A stretch of DNA of 64,000 bases from Pseudoduganella aquatica. GTDB taxonomy: Bacteria > Pseudomonadota > Gammaproteobacteria > Burkholderiales > Burkholderiaceae_D. The notes under the pieces were generated by a model, which did not search any database, was not told the origin of the DNA, and was given only the letters and a program-made list of their open reading frames with translations. Location of the stretch: the NCBI RefSeq assembly GCF_009857595.1, contig NZ_WWCU01000001.1, positions 310,001 to 374,000 of the forward strand, in the 5' to 3' direction. The translations under genes and the position numbers were made by a program. Position 1 is the stretch's first letter, and every line of letters starts with the position of its first letter. Below, piece by piece: positions 20,092 to 28,728 of this stretch.

Positions 20092-20682
20092 ATGAACCGC
20101 ACCGCAGAAATCACCCGCAACACCAACGAGACCCAGATCCGTGTCGCCATCAACCTGGATGGCACCGGCGTGCAGAAGCTGAACACGGGCGTTCCTTTCC
20201 TGGACCATATGCTGGACCAGATCGCCCGCCACGGCCTGTTCGACCTGGAAGTGGAAGCCACCGGCGACATCCATATCGACAACCACCACACGGTGGAAGA
20301 CGTGGGCATCACGCTGGGCATGGCCTTCGCCAAGGCCATCGGCGACAAGAAGGGCATCGTTCGCTACGGCCACTCCTATGTGCCGCTGGACGAGGCGCTG
20401 TCGCGCGTGGTGATCGATTTTTCCGGCCGCCCAGGCATCGAATACCACATCCCGTTCACGCGCGCCATGATAGGCGGCTTCGACGTGGACCTGACGCTGG
20501 AATTCTTCCGCGGCTTCGTCAACCACGCGCTGGTGACCTTGCATATCGACAACTTGCGCGGCACCAATGCGCACCATCAATGCGAAACCGTGTTCAAGGC
20601 CTTCGGCCGCGCGCTGCGCATGGCCACCACGCTGGACGAACGCGCCGCCGGCACCATACCGTCGACCAAAGGTAGCTTGTAA
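20092..20682 (+). CDS. hisB: Imidazoleglycerol-phosphate dehydratase
   Basis: A 196-residue monofunctional HisB; the histidinol-phosphatase domain fused in E. coli is absent. Metal-binding repeats are visible: [28 protein letters not shown] and [17 protein letters not shown] 20092 is the family start ([14 protein letters not shown]). It follows hisC by 19 bp. Confidence 0.97.
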   Translation: MNRTAEITRNTNETQIRVAINLDGTGVQKLNTGVPFLDHMLDQIARHGLFDLEVEATGDIHIDNHHTVEDVGITLGMAFAKAIGDKKGIVRYGHSYVPLDEALSRVVIDFSGRPGIEYHIPFTRAMIGGFDVDLTLEFFRGFVNHALVTLHIDNLRGTNAHHQCETVFKAFGRALRMATTLDERAAGTIPSTKGSL

Positions 20683-20740
20683 TCAATCGCAGCGCGGATT
20701 GCCCTTGCGCGGGCCGCGCTGTCTCTGCTTGAATGGCATT

Positions 20741-21379
20741 ATGAAGAAAATTGTTGTTGTGGATTACGGCATGGGCAATCTGCGCTCGGTGGCGCAAGCC
20801 CTGCGCGCCGTGGCGCCGGAAGCCGACATCGTCATCTCCGGGCAAGTGGCCGACATCGAGAATGCCGACCGCATCGTGCTGCCCGGCCAGGGCGCCATGC
20901 CGGACTGCATGCGCAGCCTGCGCGAATCCGGCGTGCAGGACGCGCTGCTGCGCGCGGCCGAGACCAAGCCGCTGATGGGCGTGTGCATCGGCGAGCAGAT
21001 GCTGTTCGACTCGTCCGAAGAGGGCGACGCGCAAGGCCTGGGCTTGCTGCCGGGCAAAGTCGTGCGCTTCCAGCTGGACGGCCAGCTGCAGGAAGACGGC
21101 TCGCGCTTCAAAGTGCCGCAAATGGGCTGGAACCAAGTGCGCCAGCGCGCGTCTCATGCCATGTGGGCCGGCATTCCGGACAACAGCTACTTTTATTTTG
21201 TACACAGCTATTACGTGCAGCCGGGCGACGCCGCGCACAGCGTGGGCGAAACCGTGTACGGCACGCCTTTCTGCTGCGCCGTGGCGCGCGAGAACGTGTT
21301 CGCCACCCAGTTCCACCCGGAGAAAAGCGCCGCCGTGGGCCTGCAGCTGTATAAGAATTTCGTGCATTGGCAACCTTAA
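20741..21379 (+). CDS. hisH: Imidazole glycerol phosphate synthase, glutaminase subunit
   Basis: A 212-residue class I glutamine amidotransferase that feeds ammonia to HisF. The nucleophile Cys is in [10 protein letters not shown], and the His-Glu pair in TQFHPEKS. The N-terminus [16 protein letters not shown] is typical. ATG 20741 is chosen for this N-terminus; the frame is open into hisB. A 58-bp gap precedes it. Confidence 0.97.
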   Translation: MKKIVVVDYGMGNLRSVAQALRAVAPEADIVISGQVADIENADRIVLPGQGAMPDCMRSLRESGVQDALLRAAETKPLMGVCIGEQMLFDSSEEGDAQGLGLLPGKVVRFQLDGQLQEDGSRFKVPQMGWNQVRQRASHAMWAGIPDNSYFYFVHSYYVQPGDAAHSVGETVYGTPFCCAVARENVFATQFHPEKSAAVGLQLYKNFVHWQP

Positions 21380-21418
21380 GCCCATCCCAACCTTAAACTC
21401 ACCTCACCTACACTGACT

Positions 21419-22198
21419 ATGCTGCTCATTCCTGCCATCGACCTCAAAGACGGTCACTGCGTGCGCCTGAAACAAGGCGACATGGAACTTGCCACCGTAT
21501 TTTCCGACAACCCGGCCGACATGGCGCTGCACTGGCTGAAGCAGGGCGCGCGCCGCCTGCACCTGGTGGACCTGAACGGCGCCTTCGCCGGCAAGCCGAA
21601 AAACGAAGGCGCGATCAAGGCCATCCTGAAAGTGGTGCAGGAGTTCGCCGAAGAGAACGACATCGACGAGATCCCCGTGCAGCTGGGCGGCGGCATCCGC
21701 GACCTCGACACCATCGAGCGCTACCTGGACGCCGGCATCAGCTACGTCATCATCGGCACCGCCGCCGTGAAAGAGCCGGGCTTCCTGCATGACGCCTGCG
21801 GCGCCTTCCCCGGCCACATCATCGTCGGCCTGGACGCCAAGGACGGCAAGGTCGCCACCGACGGCTGGAGCAAGATGTCCGGCCACGAGGTGATCGACCT
21901 GGCGCAGAAATTCGAAGCCTACGGCGTGGAATCCATTATCTACACCGACATCGGCCGCGACGGCATGATGGGCGGCGTGAACATCGAAGCGACGGTGAAA
22001 CTGGCGCAGGCGGTGAAGATACCCGTGATCGCCTCCGGCGGCCTGCACAACCTGGCCGACGTGGAAGCGCTGTGCGCGGTGCAGGACGAAGGCATTGAAG
22101 GCGTGATCTGCGGCCGCTCGATCTACGAAGGCACGCTGGACCTGAACTCGGCCCAGCTGCGCGCCGACGAACTGACGGAAGGCAGTCTGGAAGACTGA
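21419..22198 (+). CDS. hisA: ProFAR isomerase
   Basis: A TIM-barrel isomerase of about 259 residues acting on the ProFAR intermediate. The first-strand catalytic Asp is in [19 protein letters not shown]; the phosphate-binding ends of the barrel are seen in QLGGGIRD and VIASGGLHN, and the second Asp in [12 protein letters not shown]. It lies 39 bp after hisH and 7 bp before hisF. Confidence 0.97.
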   Translation: MLLIPAIDLKDGHCVRLKQGDMELATVFSDNPADMALHWLKQGARRLHLVDLNGAFAGKPKNEGAIKAILKVVQEFAEENDIDEIPVQLGGGIRDLDTIERYLDAGISYVIIGTAAVKEPGFLHDACGAFPGHIIVGLDAKDGKVATDGWSKMSGHEVIDLAQKFEAYGVESIIYTDIGRDGMMGGVNIEATVKLAQAVKIPVIASGGLHNLADVEALCAVQDEGIEGVICGRSIYEGTLDLNSAQLRADELTEGSLED

Positions 22199-22205
22199 TC
22201 CCACC

Positions 22206-22967
22206 ATGCTTGCAAAACGCATCATTCCTTGCCTGGACGTGACCGATGGCCGCGTCGTCAAAGGCGTCAACTTCACCGAGCTGCGCGACGCCGGCGACCC
22301 GGTGGAAATCGCCCGCCGCTACGACGAGCAGGGCGCCGACGAGCTGACCTTCCTCGACATCACGGCCTCGTCCGACAACCGCGGCCTGATCCTCGACATC
22401 ATCGAGGCGGTGGCGTCCCAGGTCTTCATTCCGCTGACGGTGGGCGGCGGCGTGCGCGAGGTGGCCGATGTGCGCCGCCTGCTCAACGCCGGCGCCGACA
22501 AGGTCAGCATGAACACCTCGGCCGTGACCAATCCGCAGCTGGTGTTCGACGCCTCGCAGAAGCACGGTTCGCAGTGCATCGTGGTGGCGATCGACGCCAA
22601 GCAGGTGCAGCCGGGCCGCTGGGAAGTGTTCACGCACGGCGGCCGCAAGGCCACCGGCCTGGACGCGGTCGAGTGGGCCAGGAAAATGGAATCGTTGGGC
22701 GCGGGCGAGCTGCTGCTCACCAGCATGGACCGCGACGGCACCAAGTCCGGCTTCGACCTGGGCCTGACCCGCGCCGTGTCGGACGCGGTGGGCATCCCGG
22801 TGATCGCCTCGGGCGGCGTAGGCGGCCTGCAGGACCTGGCCGACGGCGTCAAGCTGGGCCGCGCGGACGCGGTGCTGGCGGCCAGCATCTTCCACTACGG
22901 CCAGCACACCGTGCAGGAAGCCAAGCGCTTCATGGCGCAGCAGGGCATTCCAATGCGCCTGGCCTGA
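22206..22967 (+). CDS. hisF: Imidazole glycerol phosphate synthase, cyclase subunit
   Basis: A 253-residue TIM barrel that uses ammonia from HisH to make imidazole glycerol phosphate and AICAR. Motifs are [28 protein letters not shown] and [15 protein letters not shown], with [10 protein letters not shown] near the end. Length and start are normal. Confidence 0.98.
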   Translation: MLAKRIIPCLDVTDGRVVKGVNFTELRDAGDPVEIARRYDEQGADELTFLDITASSDNRGLILDIIEAVASQVFIPLTVGGGVREVADVRRLLNAGADKVSMNTSAVTNPQLVFDASQKHGSQCIVVAIDAKQVQPGRWEVFTHGGRKATGLDAVEWARKMESLGAGELLLTSMDRDGTKSGFDLGLTRAVSDAVGIPVIASGGVGGLQDLADGVKLGRADAVLAASIFHYGQHTVQEAKRFMAQQGIPMRLA

Positions 22968-23000
22968 GGCCCGCTGCTTACACATAAGGAAAATCTCATC

Positions 23001-23441
23001 ATGATGCCGACCCAGACGCCCAGCGTGGCGAAAGCCAAATGGCTGAACAAGATCAAGTGGGACGAACACGGCCTGGTGCCGGTGATCGCCCAGGAGGCGG
23101 GCAGCAACGACGTGCTGATGTTCGCCTGGATGAACCGCGACGCGCTGTATAAAACCGTGGAGCTGGGCGAAGCGGTGTACTGGAGCCGTTCGCGCAAGAA
23201 GCTGTGGCACAAGGGCGAGGAGTCCGGCCATGTGCAGAAGGTGCTGGAAATGCGCCTGGACTGCGACGAGGACGTGGTGCTGCTGAAGATCGAGCAGGCC
23301 GGCGGCATCGCCTGCCACACCGGCCGCCATTCCTGCTTCTTCAACAAGTTCGACGGCGACGCCAAGGACGGCGACTGGCAGGCCAGCGAGCCGGTGCTGA
23401 AAGACCCGGACACGATTTACACGGAAGCGAAAAGCAAATGA
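23001..23441 (+). CDS. hisI: Phosphoribosyl-AMP cyclohydrolase
   Basis: A 146-residue zinc enzyme that opens the purine ring of PR-AMP. The core [20 protein letters not shown], the [14 protein letters not shown] segment and the metal site [13 protein letters not shown] are present. It is separate from HisE, which follows with a 4-bp overlap. ATG 23001 or ATG 23004 could be the start. Confidence 0.97.
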   Translation: MMPTQTPSVAKAKWLNKIKWDEHGLVPVIAQEAGSNDVLMFAWMNRDALYKTVELGEAVYWSRSRKKLWHKGEESGHVQKVLEMRLDCDEDVVLLKIEQAGGIACHTGRHSCFFNKFDGDAKDGDWQASEPVLKDPDTIYTEAKSK

Positions 23442-23776
23442 GCACCATCCTGGACCGCGTGGCGGCCACCATCGAATCGCGCAAGCCGGTCAACGGCGGC
23501 GACCCGGCCACCTCCTATGTGGCCAAGCTGTTCGCCAAGGGCGACGACGCCATCCTGAAAAAGGTCGGCGAGGAGGCCACCGAGTTCGTGATGGCGTCGA
23601 AAGACGCGCGCCACGGCGGCGATGCCTCCAAAGTGCTGTACGAATGCGCCGACTTGTGGTTCCATTCGATGGTGATGCTGGCCCAGTTCGGTTTGACGCC
23701 GCAACAGGTGCTCGACGAGCTGGCGCGCCGCGAAGGCGTGTCCGGCATCGAGGAAAAAGCGTCCCGCAAAGAATAA
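23438..23776 (+). CDS. hisE: Phosphoribosyl-ATP pyrophosphatase
   Basis: A 112-residue all-helical NTP-pyrophosphohydrolase that removes pyrophosphate from PR-ATP. The catalytic helix [14 protein letters not shown] and the [14 protein letters not shown] helix are typical. It overlaps hisI by 4 bp (ATGA). It is the last his gene; hinT follows 16 bp on. Confidence 0.96.
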   Translation: MSTILDRVAATIESRKPVNGGDPATSYVAKLFAKGDDAILKKVGEEATEFVMASKDARHGGDASKVLYECADLWFHSMVMLAQFGLTPQQVLDELARREGVSGIEEKASRKE

Positions 23777-23792
23777 ATCTACTGGAGTTGTT

Positions 23793-24164
23793 GTGGAAAA
23801 CTGCCTGTTCTGCAAAATTGCTAAGAAACAAATTCCATCGACCATCGTGTATGAAGACGAGGAATTGCTCGCCTTCAAGGATATTCATCCGCACGCGCCG
23901 GTGCACCTGCTGGTGATACCGAAAACCCACATCAGCACCTTGTCCGACTGCAACGCCGGCCACGCGCCGCTGCTGGGCAAGATGCTGGCGCTGGCGCCCC
24001 GCCTGGCCGAAGAGCACGGCGTGGCCGTGGGCTACGACGAGGACGGCGCGCCGCAGCGCGGCTACAAGACGCTGATCAACAGCGGCCCGGACGGCGGCCA
24101 GGAGATCTACCACCTGCACCTGCACATCATCGGCGGCCCGCACCCGTGGCGCACCGAGCGCTGA
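23793..24164 (+). CDS. hinT: HIT-family nucleotide hydrolase
   Basis: A 123-residue HIT protein. The zinc-like CLFCKI start and the active-site triad IYHLHLHIIGG are clear. Such proteins hydrolyse AMP-linked amines. Start GTG 23793 has GGAG (23784-23787) 5 nt upstream. It sits between hisE and tatA, a common order in betaproteobacteria. Confidence 0.95.
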   Translation: MENCLFCKIAKKQIPSTIVYEDEELLAFKDIHPHAPVHLLVIPKTHISTLSDCNAGHAPLLGKMLALAPRLAEEHGVAVGYDEDGAPQRGYKTLINSGPDGGQEIYHLHLHIIGGPHPWRTER

Positions 24165-24177
24165 GGGCGCTATACTG

Positions 24178-24197
24178 GTAGCAAGAAATATTGCTAC
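24178..24197. repeat. Inverted repeat after hinT
   Basis: GTAGCAA-gaaata-TTGCTAC, a 7-bp perfect stem with a 6-nt loop, is followed by TTCTTC. A TATACT lies just before it at 24171-24176. It may end the his-hinT transcript or be a regulatory site for tatA. Confidence 0.5.
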
Positions 24198-24233
24198 TTC
24201 TTCATGACAAGCACATGACAGGCGCGCTTCGCG

Positions 24234-24239
24234 TATACT
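24234..24239 (+). promoter_or_regulatory. Candidate -10 box for tatABC
   Basis: TATACT lies 60 bp before the tatA start. No good -35 was found at 16-18 bp, so the call rests on the -10 alone. Confidence 0.35.
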
Positions 24240-24293
24240 GTCCGCACTAACCGCAATTTTTTGGGGCGCGTTGCGTTCCGCAAGGGGAATATG

Positions 24294-24530
24294 ATGGGTT
24301 CGATGAGCATCTGGCACTGGCTGGTGGTACTGGTAATTATCATGCTGGTCTTCGGCACCAAAAAACTGGGCAATATCGGCTCGGACGTGGGCAAGGCTGT
24401 CAAAGGCTTCAAGGACGGCGTGAAGGGCAGCGAAGAAGAGAACAAGGCTCCCGGCGCGACCGGCTCGACCCAGCAGGTTGCCGACAAGTCCACCATCGAC
24501 GTGGAAGCCAAAGAGAAAAACAAGCTGTAA
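24294..24530 (+). CDS. tatA: Sec-independent translocase component TatA
   Basis: A 78-residue protein with one N-terminal membrane helix ([21 protein letters not shown]), the conserved FG hinge and an amphipathic helix ([13 protein letters not shown]). TatA rings make the pore for folded twin-arginine proteins. ATG 24294 (MGSMSIWHW) is chosen because AAGGGGA lies 5 nt upstream; ATG 24291 and 24303 are also in frame. Confidence 0.96.
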   Translation: MGSMSIWHWLVVLVIIMLVFGTKKLGNIGSDVGKAVKGFKDGVKGSEEENKAPGATGSTQQVADKSTIDVEAKEKNKL

Positions 24531-24547
24531 TGCGTGGTTAAGCGCTT

Positions 24548-25039
24548 ATGATCGATCTCGGTCTTTCCAAACTAGCCATCATCGGCGTGGTCGCGCTGAT
24601 CGTCATCGGTCCTGAGAAGCTGCCCAAGGTGGCGCGCATGGCCGGGACGCTGTACGGCCGCGCGCAGCGCTATCTGCACGAAGTCAAATCCGAAGTCAGC
24701 CGCGAAATCGAGCTGGAGGAACTGCGCAACCTGCAAAAGGAAGTGCAGGACACCGCGCAGTCGATCAAGCAGGGCGTGGAGCAGTCCATTTCCGAAAGCG
24801 TGGCCGAGGTGCAGAACGCCTGGCAGGACAGTTCCGGCCACGATTATGGGCAAGTGCCGCCCAGCGCCGAACACCTGGCGCGCAAGGCCAAGGAATTCCG
24901 CCGCAAGCGCCTGGTGCGCACCTCGGCGCTGCCGGCCTGGTACAAGCAGCAGCACGGCACGCGCATGCATGTCACGTCCGGCGCCGCGCGGGTTGCGCGC
25001 TTCCGCCCCAGCAGCAAACCTCCAGCATCGTTCTACTAA
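24548..25039 (+). CDS. tatB: Sec-independent translocase component TatB
   Basis: A 163-residue protein with an N-terminal membrane helix (LSKLAIIGVVALIVIGPEKLP), the TatB-type GPEKLP hinge, a long amphipathic helix and a basic C-terminal tail. TatB with TatC receives the signal peptide. Its stop codon touches the tatC start codon with no gap. Confidence 0.96.
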   Translation: MIDLGLSKLAIIGVVALIVIGPEKLPKVARMAGTLYGRAQRYLHEVKSEVSREIELEELRNLQKEVQDTAQSIKQGVEQSISESVAEVQNAWQDSSGHDYGQVPPSAEHLARKAKEFRRKRLVRTSALPAWYKQQHGTRMHVTSGAARVARFRPSSKPPASFY

Positions 25040-25795
25040 ATGAGTGAAGAAACCCCGGTTGAGGAGACCTTCATCTCCCACCTGATCGAGCTGCGCGACC
25101 GCCTGGTCAAAGCCTCGATCGGTATTGCCATCGTGTGCGCCGCGCTGATGTTCTGGCCGGGGCCGGCGGCCATCTACGACATCATCGCCGCCCCCATGCT
25201 CGCTTCGCTGCCCGCCGGCTCGAAGATGATCGCCACCGGCGTGATCTCGCCCTTCCTGGTGCCGATGAAGGTGACCCTGCTGATCGCCTTCATCCTGGCC
25301 TTGCCGTGGGTGCTGTACCAGCTGTGGGCCTTTATCGCGCCCGGCTTGTACGCGCACGAGAAGCGCCTGATCGCGCCGCTGGTGATCTCGTCCTCGGTGC
25401 TGTTCGCGGCCGGCGTGGCGTTCTGCTACTTCTTCGTGTTCGGCCGCGTGTTCCACTTCATTTCGGACTTTTCGCCGTCGTCGATCGCAGTGACGCCGGA
25501 CATTGAGAACTATCTCGATTTCGTCATGTCCATGTGCCTGGCCTTCGGCGCCACCTTCGAGGTGCCGGTGGTGGTGGTGGTGCTGGTGCGCATGGGGATC
25601 GTGTCGGTGGCCAAGCTGAAGGAAGTGCGGGCCTATGTGATCGTGGGCGCCTTCGTGATCGCCGCCATCGTCACGCCGCCGGACGTGGTCAGCCAGTTCT
25701 CGCTGGCGATTCCGATGTGGCTGCTGTACGAGCTGGGCCTGCTGGTGGCGCCGGTGTTCGTCAAGGCGACGCAGGCGCCGGAAGAGCCTGTTTAA
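25040..25795 (+). CDS. tatC: Sec-independent translocase component TatC
   Basis: A 251-residue, six-helix membrane protein that binds the twin-arginine signal. The family start FISHLIELRDRLVKASIG, the LPWVLYQLWAFIAPGLYAHEK loop and FEVPVVVVVLVRMG are visible. Its ATG directly follows the tatB stop. Its TAA overlaps the stop codon of the convergent downstream gene. Confidence 0.97.
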   Translation: MSEETPVEETFISHLIELRDRLVKASIGIAIVCAALMFWPGPAAIYDIIAAPMLASLPAGSKMIATGVISPFLVPMKVTLLIAFILALPWVLYQLWAFIAPGLYAHEKRLIAPLVISSSVLFAAGVAFCYFFVFGRVFHFISDFSPSSIAVTPDIENYLDFVMSMCLAFGATFEVPVVVVVLVRMGIVSVAKLKEVRAYVIVGAFVIAAIVTPPDVVSQFSLAIPMWLLYELGLLVAPVFVKATQAPEEPV

Positions 25796-26205
25796 GCGTA
25801 GAGCTTGAACAGGATCACGGCATCCACCACAAACTGGATGCCGAACAGCAGGTAGAACCTGGTTTCGATCCCGGCCATCCGCCGCTCCAGGCCATCCATC
25901 CGGATCGATAGGGCCAGCTCGACCTCATGGATTTTGCTGAGCATTTCCTGCCTGATCAGGTTCATCTGATTGAGCATGTCCTGCTTGAGCAGGTCCATCT
26001 GGCCGAATATTTCCTGCTTGAGCAGGTCCATCCGCGCCAGCAGCTCGCTGCGCTGTATCACCAGATCGGACTCGACGGCCACGTGGCATTCGTCCAGTAT
26101 CGCGCTGAGCGATTCTGCGTGCAGCTCAGCCTGCTCTGCGGGCAGACCTCCCTCCTTCAATAACTGGGCGTATTTCAGCTTGTCAATCCGGATGGGCATG
26201 GTCAT
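25792..26205 (-). CDS. DUF1640-like membrane-anchored coiled-coil protein with 11-residue repeats
   Basis: A 137-residue protein. The N-terminus (DKLKYAQLLKEGGLPAEQAELHAESL) resembles the DUF1640/CCDC90 family. The middle is a coiled coil in steps of 11 residues: MDLLKQEIFGQ, MDLLKQDMLNQ, MNLIRQEMLSK, then the more diverged IHEVELALSIR and MDGLERRMAGI. One hydrophobic helix ends it (FYLLFGIQFVVDAVILFKL). The start at 26205 is chosen because GGGAG lies 5 nt before it; 26223 is an alternative. It converges on tatC with a 4-bp overlap of the 3' ends. Function unknown. Confidence 0.8.
   Translation of the reverse strand: MTMPIRIDKLKYAQLLKEGGLPAEQAELHAESLSAILDECHVAVESDLVIQRSELLARMDLLKQEIFGQMDLLKQDMLNQMNLIRQEMLSKIHEVELALSIRMDGLERRMAGIETRFYLLFGIQFVVDAVILFKLYA
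25979..26032. repeat. 21-bp direct repeat coding the hendecad units
   Basis: The same 21 bases occur at 25979-25999 and 26012-26032, 33 bp apart, that is 11 codons. This is a recent internal duplication of the coiled-coil unit. Confidence 0.85.
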
Positions 26206-26234
26206 GATCGCTCCCAGGTTCATAGTAGCAGAAG

Positions 26235-26296
26235 CGGGGGCACTGCCCCCGTCTCCATGGTACCTGGTCGCGTGCGCGGCGCCTTGAGGCCGCGCA
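26235..26296. terminator. Two hairpins after the DUF885 gene
   Basis: TGCGCGGC (26273-26280) pairs with GCCGCGCA (26289-26296), and CGGGGGC (26235-26241) pairs with GCCCCCG (26245-26251). They fill the gap between the DUF885 gene and the next minus-strand gene. Neither has a T run on the minus strand, so intrinsic termination is uncertain. Confidence 0.5.
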
Positions 26297-26302
26297 AAGC
26301 TT

Positions 26303-28207
26303 TTACTGCGCCATCAGCTCGCGGATCACGCGCACCGGCGCGCTGCCGTAGCTGAGGAATTTCTCGTTGAAGTCCTTCAGCACGAACTTGCTGCCCAGCG
26401 CCTGCTTGCGCTCCTCGCGCAGCTCCATGATCTCGCTGTAGCCGCTGAAGTAGCTGGCCAGCTGCACCGACGACAGCTGCGCGCGGCGCCATTTCTCGGC
26501 CGCTTCGCGCTGCGTCTGGAAGGCCTGGCGCGTCAGCAGGTCCATCGCCTCGGCCTGCTGCATGCCCAGCACATGGATGCTGTAGTCGAGGATGGTGTTG
26601 GTCACGCTGCGCAGATTCCATTTCGAATACATCAGCCACATCTCGGGCGCGTTGTCGCCATAGCCGGACTCCAGCATCATGCGTTCGCCGTACACCGCCC
26701 AGCCTTCCACCATGGCGCCGTTGCCGAAGATGGACTTGACGATGGACGGCGATTTGTTGGCGTACACCAGCTGCGCGTAGTGCCCGGGTATCGCCTCGTG
26801 GATGTTGAGGATCTGCAGTATCCAGTGGTTGTATTCGCGCAGGCTGCTTTCGGCCTGTTCGGCGGATTCGCCGTCGAGCGGCGTCACGTTGTAATAGGTG
26901 CGGTCCTGCGGGCGGTATGGGCCGGGCGCCTCGATGCTGGCGCCGGCAACGCCGCGCTGGTAGGCCGGCGTTTCGCGCACTTCCAGCGGCTTGTTCGGGT
27001 CCAGCGTCAGCAGGTTCTTCTGGATCACCCAGTCCTGCAGGACAGGAATCTGGCGGCGGATCTCGGGGAAGAAGTCCTCGCGCTTCACGTGGTTGGCCGA
27101 CAGCGTGTCTATCATCATGCCGATCTTGGCGGTACGGTCGGCCGGCTTGGCGGCGCCGTTCATATACTTGGGCCACAGTTCGTCCGACAGGCGCTCCATA
27201 TTCGCCAGCAGCTGCTCGCGCGCGGCCAGCGCCTTGTTGTAGGTCTGCTCGCCGGTGCTGCCAGCCTGGATGTCGAAGCTGAACTTGGCCTCGTACAGCT
27301 CCTTGCCGATGCGGAAGGAGCGGCCGCCGCCGTTCTGCGCCATGGTCTTGTCCAGCTCAGCCAGCCAGGCCGCATAGCCGTCCACCGCCGCTTTCGCCAG
27401 GCTCACGCGCTGCGCAAACAGCTGCTTCTCGATGGGCGAGAGGATGGAGGCCTGCGCCTGCTTGTCCAGGTCCGCCAGCAGCGCGGTCACGCCCGGCGCC
27501 TGCGCGATGGCAAGCTGGGTGTGCTCGCGGGTAGGGTTGCTGATGCTGGCGCGCGCCGCGTCGTAATAGGCCGGCACGCTGGCGATGCGCTTGAGCAGGG
27601 TGCGCAGGCGCTGCGGCTTGGCCGCGTATTCGGTGTTGAGGATGAAGTCGATCGGGCTGGCGATGTTGTACAGCGCCGGGTTCCATTCGAATTCGCGGAA
27701 GGTGGCCAGGTACCAGCGGTCCGAATTGAGCTTGTTGAGCAGCAGCGCCAGGTCGGTGCGCTGCTTGGCGGACAGCTGGCGCGCGTCGATCTTGCCCAGG
27801 CGGCCCAGCCAGTCGTCGATAAAGGCCAGCTGGCTGGCGCGGGTGGTGGCGTCCGGGATGGTCATGGTGGCGGCGGTGTCGTACTTGCCCACCGAGATCG
27901 CGGTCTCGGGATCGATCTTCCACAGCGCGCCCAGGAACTGGGTGGACTGCGCATCCATGCGCTTGTCCTGGCTGCGTTCGGACGGCGCCTGCTTGATCAT
28001 CGGCGTGGCTGCCGCCGCCGCTGCTACGGCGCCTTTCTTGGCAGCGCCCTTGCTGCTCTTGGAACCCTTGCCCTGCTTGGAAGAGGACTTCGAGGACGAC
28101 TTCGTGGTCTTGCTGGACTTGGCTTTTTGCGGCGCCTGGGCGGCCATGGCGGGCGTCAGGGCCAGGCAGGCCAGCACTGCGGCCAGCGCGATTTTGGTTT
28201 TCATCAT
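26303..28207 (-). CDS. Secreted DUF885 family protein (metallopeptidase-like)
   Basis: A 634-residue protein with a signal peptide (MMKTKIALAAVLACLALTPA). A Lys/Ser-rich linker follows (SSKTTKSSSKSSSK and similar up to about residue 50), then the DUF885 domain. The family motif NIHEAIPGHYAQ lies near residue 470 and resembles a metal-binding HE..PGH site. DUF885 proteins are thought to be peptidases. Start 28207 (or 28204) gives the signal peptide; the frame is open 13 codons further. It is the last gene of the probable operon with the S9 peptidase and SNF2 helicase. Confidence 0.88.
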   Translation of the reverse strand: MMKTKIALAAVLACLALTPAMAAQAPQKAKSSKTTKSSSKSSSKQGKGSKSSKGAAKKGAVAAAAAATPMIKQAPSERSQDKRMDAQSTQFLGALWKIDPETAISVGKYDTAATMTIPDATTRASQLAFIDDWLGRLGKIDARQLSAKQRTDLALLLNKLNSDRWYLATFREFEWNPALYNIASPIDFILNTEYAAKPQRLRTLLKRIASVPAYYDAARASISNPTREHTQLAIAQAPGVTALLADLDKQAQASILSPIEKQLFAQRVSLAKAAVDGYAAWLAELDKTMAQNGGGRSFRIGKELYEAKFSFDIQAGSTGEQTYNKALAAREQLLANMERLSDELWPKYMNGAAKPADRTAKIGMMIDTLSANHVKREDFFPEIRRQIPVLQDWVIQKNLLTLDPNKPLEVRETPAYQRGVAGASIEAPGPYRPQDRTYYNVTPLDGESAEQAESSLREYNHWILQILNIHEAIPGHYAQLVYANKSPSIVKSIFGNGAMVEGWAVYGERMMLESGYGDNAPEMWLMYSKWNLRSVTNTILDYSIHVLGMQQAEAMDLLTRQAFQTQREAAEKWRRAQLSSVQLASYFSGYSEIMELREERKQALGSKFVLKDFNEKFLSYGSAPVRVIRELMAQ

Positions 28208-28232
28208 GAGGGGTATGCCTTTGCTAGTGTAT

Positions 28233-28718
28233 TCAGTTGATCGCATTGCTGCGTATCAGTGACTGGTGGTGCGCGTTCAGCGCCGCCACGGCGTCTTTGC
28301 CGCGCGCCATGCGCGTCAGCATGATCTCGCTGCCCTTGGTGTAGCGGTGGCCGATGCGGATCGAATAGGAGCGGAACAGCCAGCTCCAGAACGACTGCAC
28401 GAAAGTGGCTTCGTCCATGTCGCGCCACTTCACGCCCTGCACGCCCTTGGACCACGGCAGGATGCCGGAATACAGCCACACGCCCACATCGTCGTAATAC
28501 AGCTGCACGCTGCGTATCACCAGGATGCGGTAGCCTACCACCACCACGGCGAATACCATCACACCGGCGGCAATCAGTTCGCTGTAGCGGAACGCGAGCG
28601 GCAGCGCGAAGCCGAACAGCAGCAGCGCGAGCAGCAGCGTGTTCAGGTAGGCGGTCCAGGATTTCACGCACAGCAGCGTGCCATGGCCGGCGGGGCGGGA
28701 TGCGTTGTCTTCTTCCAT
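28233..28718 (-). CDS. Small membrane protein with PH-like domain
   Basis: A 161-residue protein with two N-terminal membrane helices (YLNTLLLALLLFGFALPLAF and AAGVMVFAVVVVGYRIL). A soluble part resembles bacterial PH domains (VQLYYDDVGVWLYSGILPWSKG, then WRDM). GGAG lies 6 nt before the ATG. It lies 10 bp after the SNF2 helicase gene and 25 bp before the DUF885 gene. The role is unknown; the PH-like assignment is by pattern only. Confidence 0.65.
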   Translation of the reverse strand: MEEDNASRPAGHGTLLCVKSWTAYLNTLLLALLLFGFALPLAFRYSELIAAGVMVFAVVVVGYRILVIRSVQLYYDDVGVWLYSGILPWSKGVQGVKWRDMDEATFVQSFWSWLFRSYSIRIGHRYTKGSEIMLTRMARGKDAVAALNAHHQSLIRSNAIN

Positions 28719-28728
28719 GTGTTCTCCT

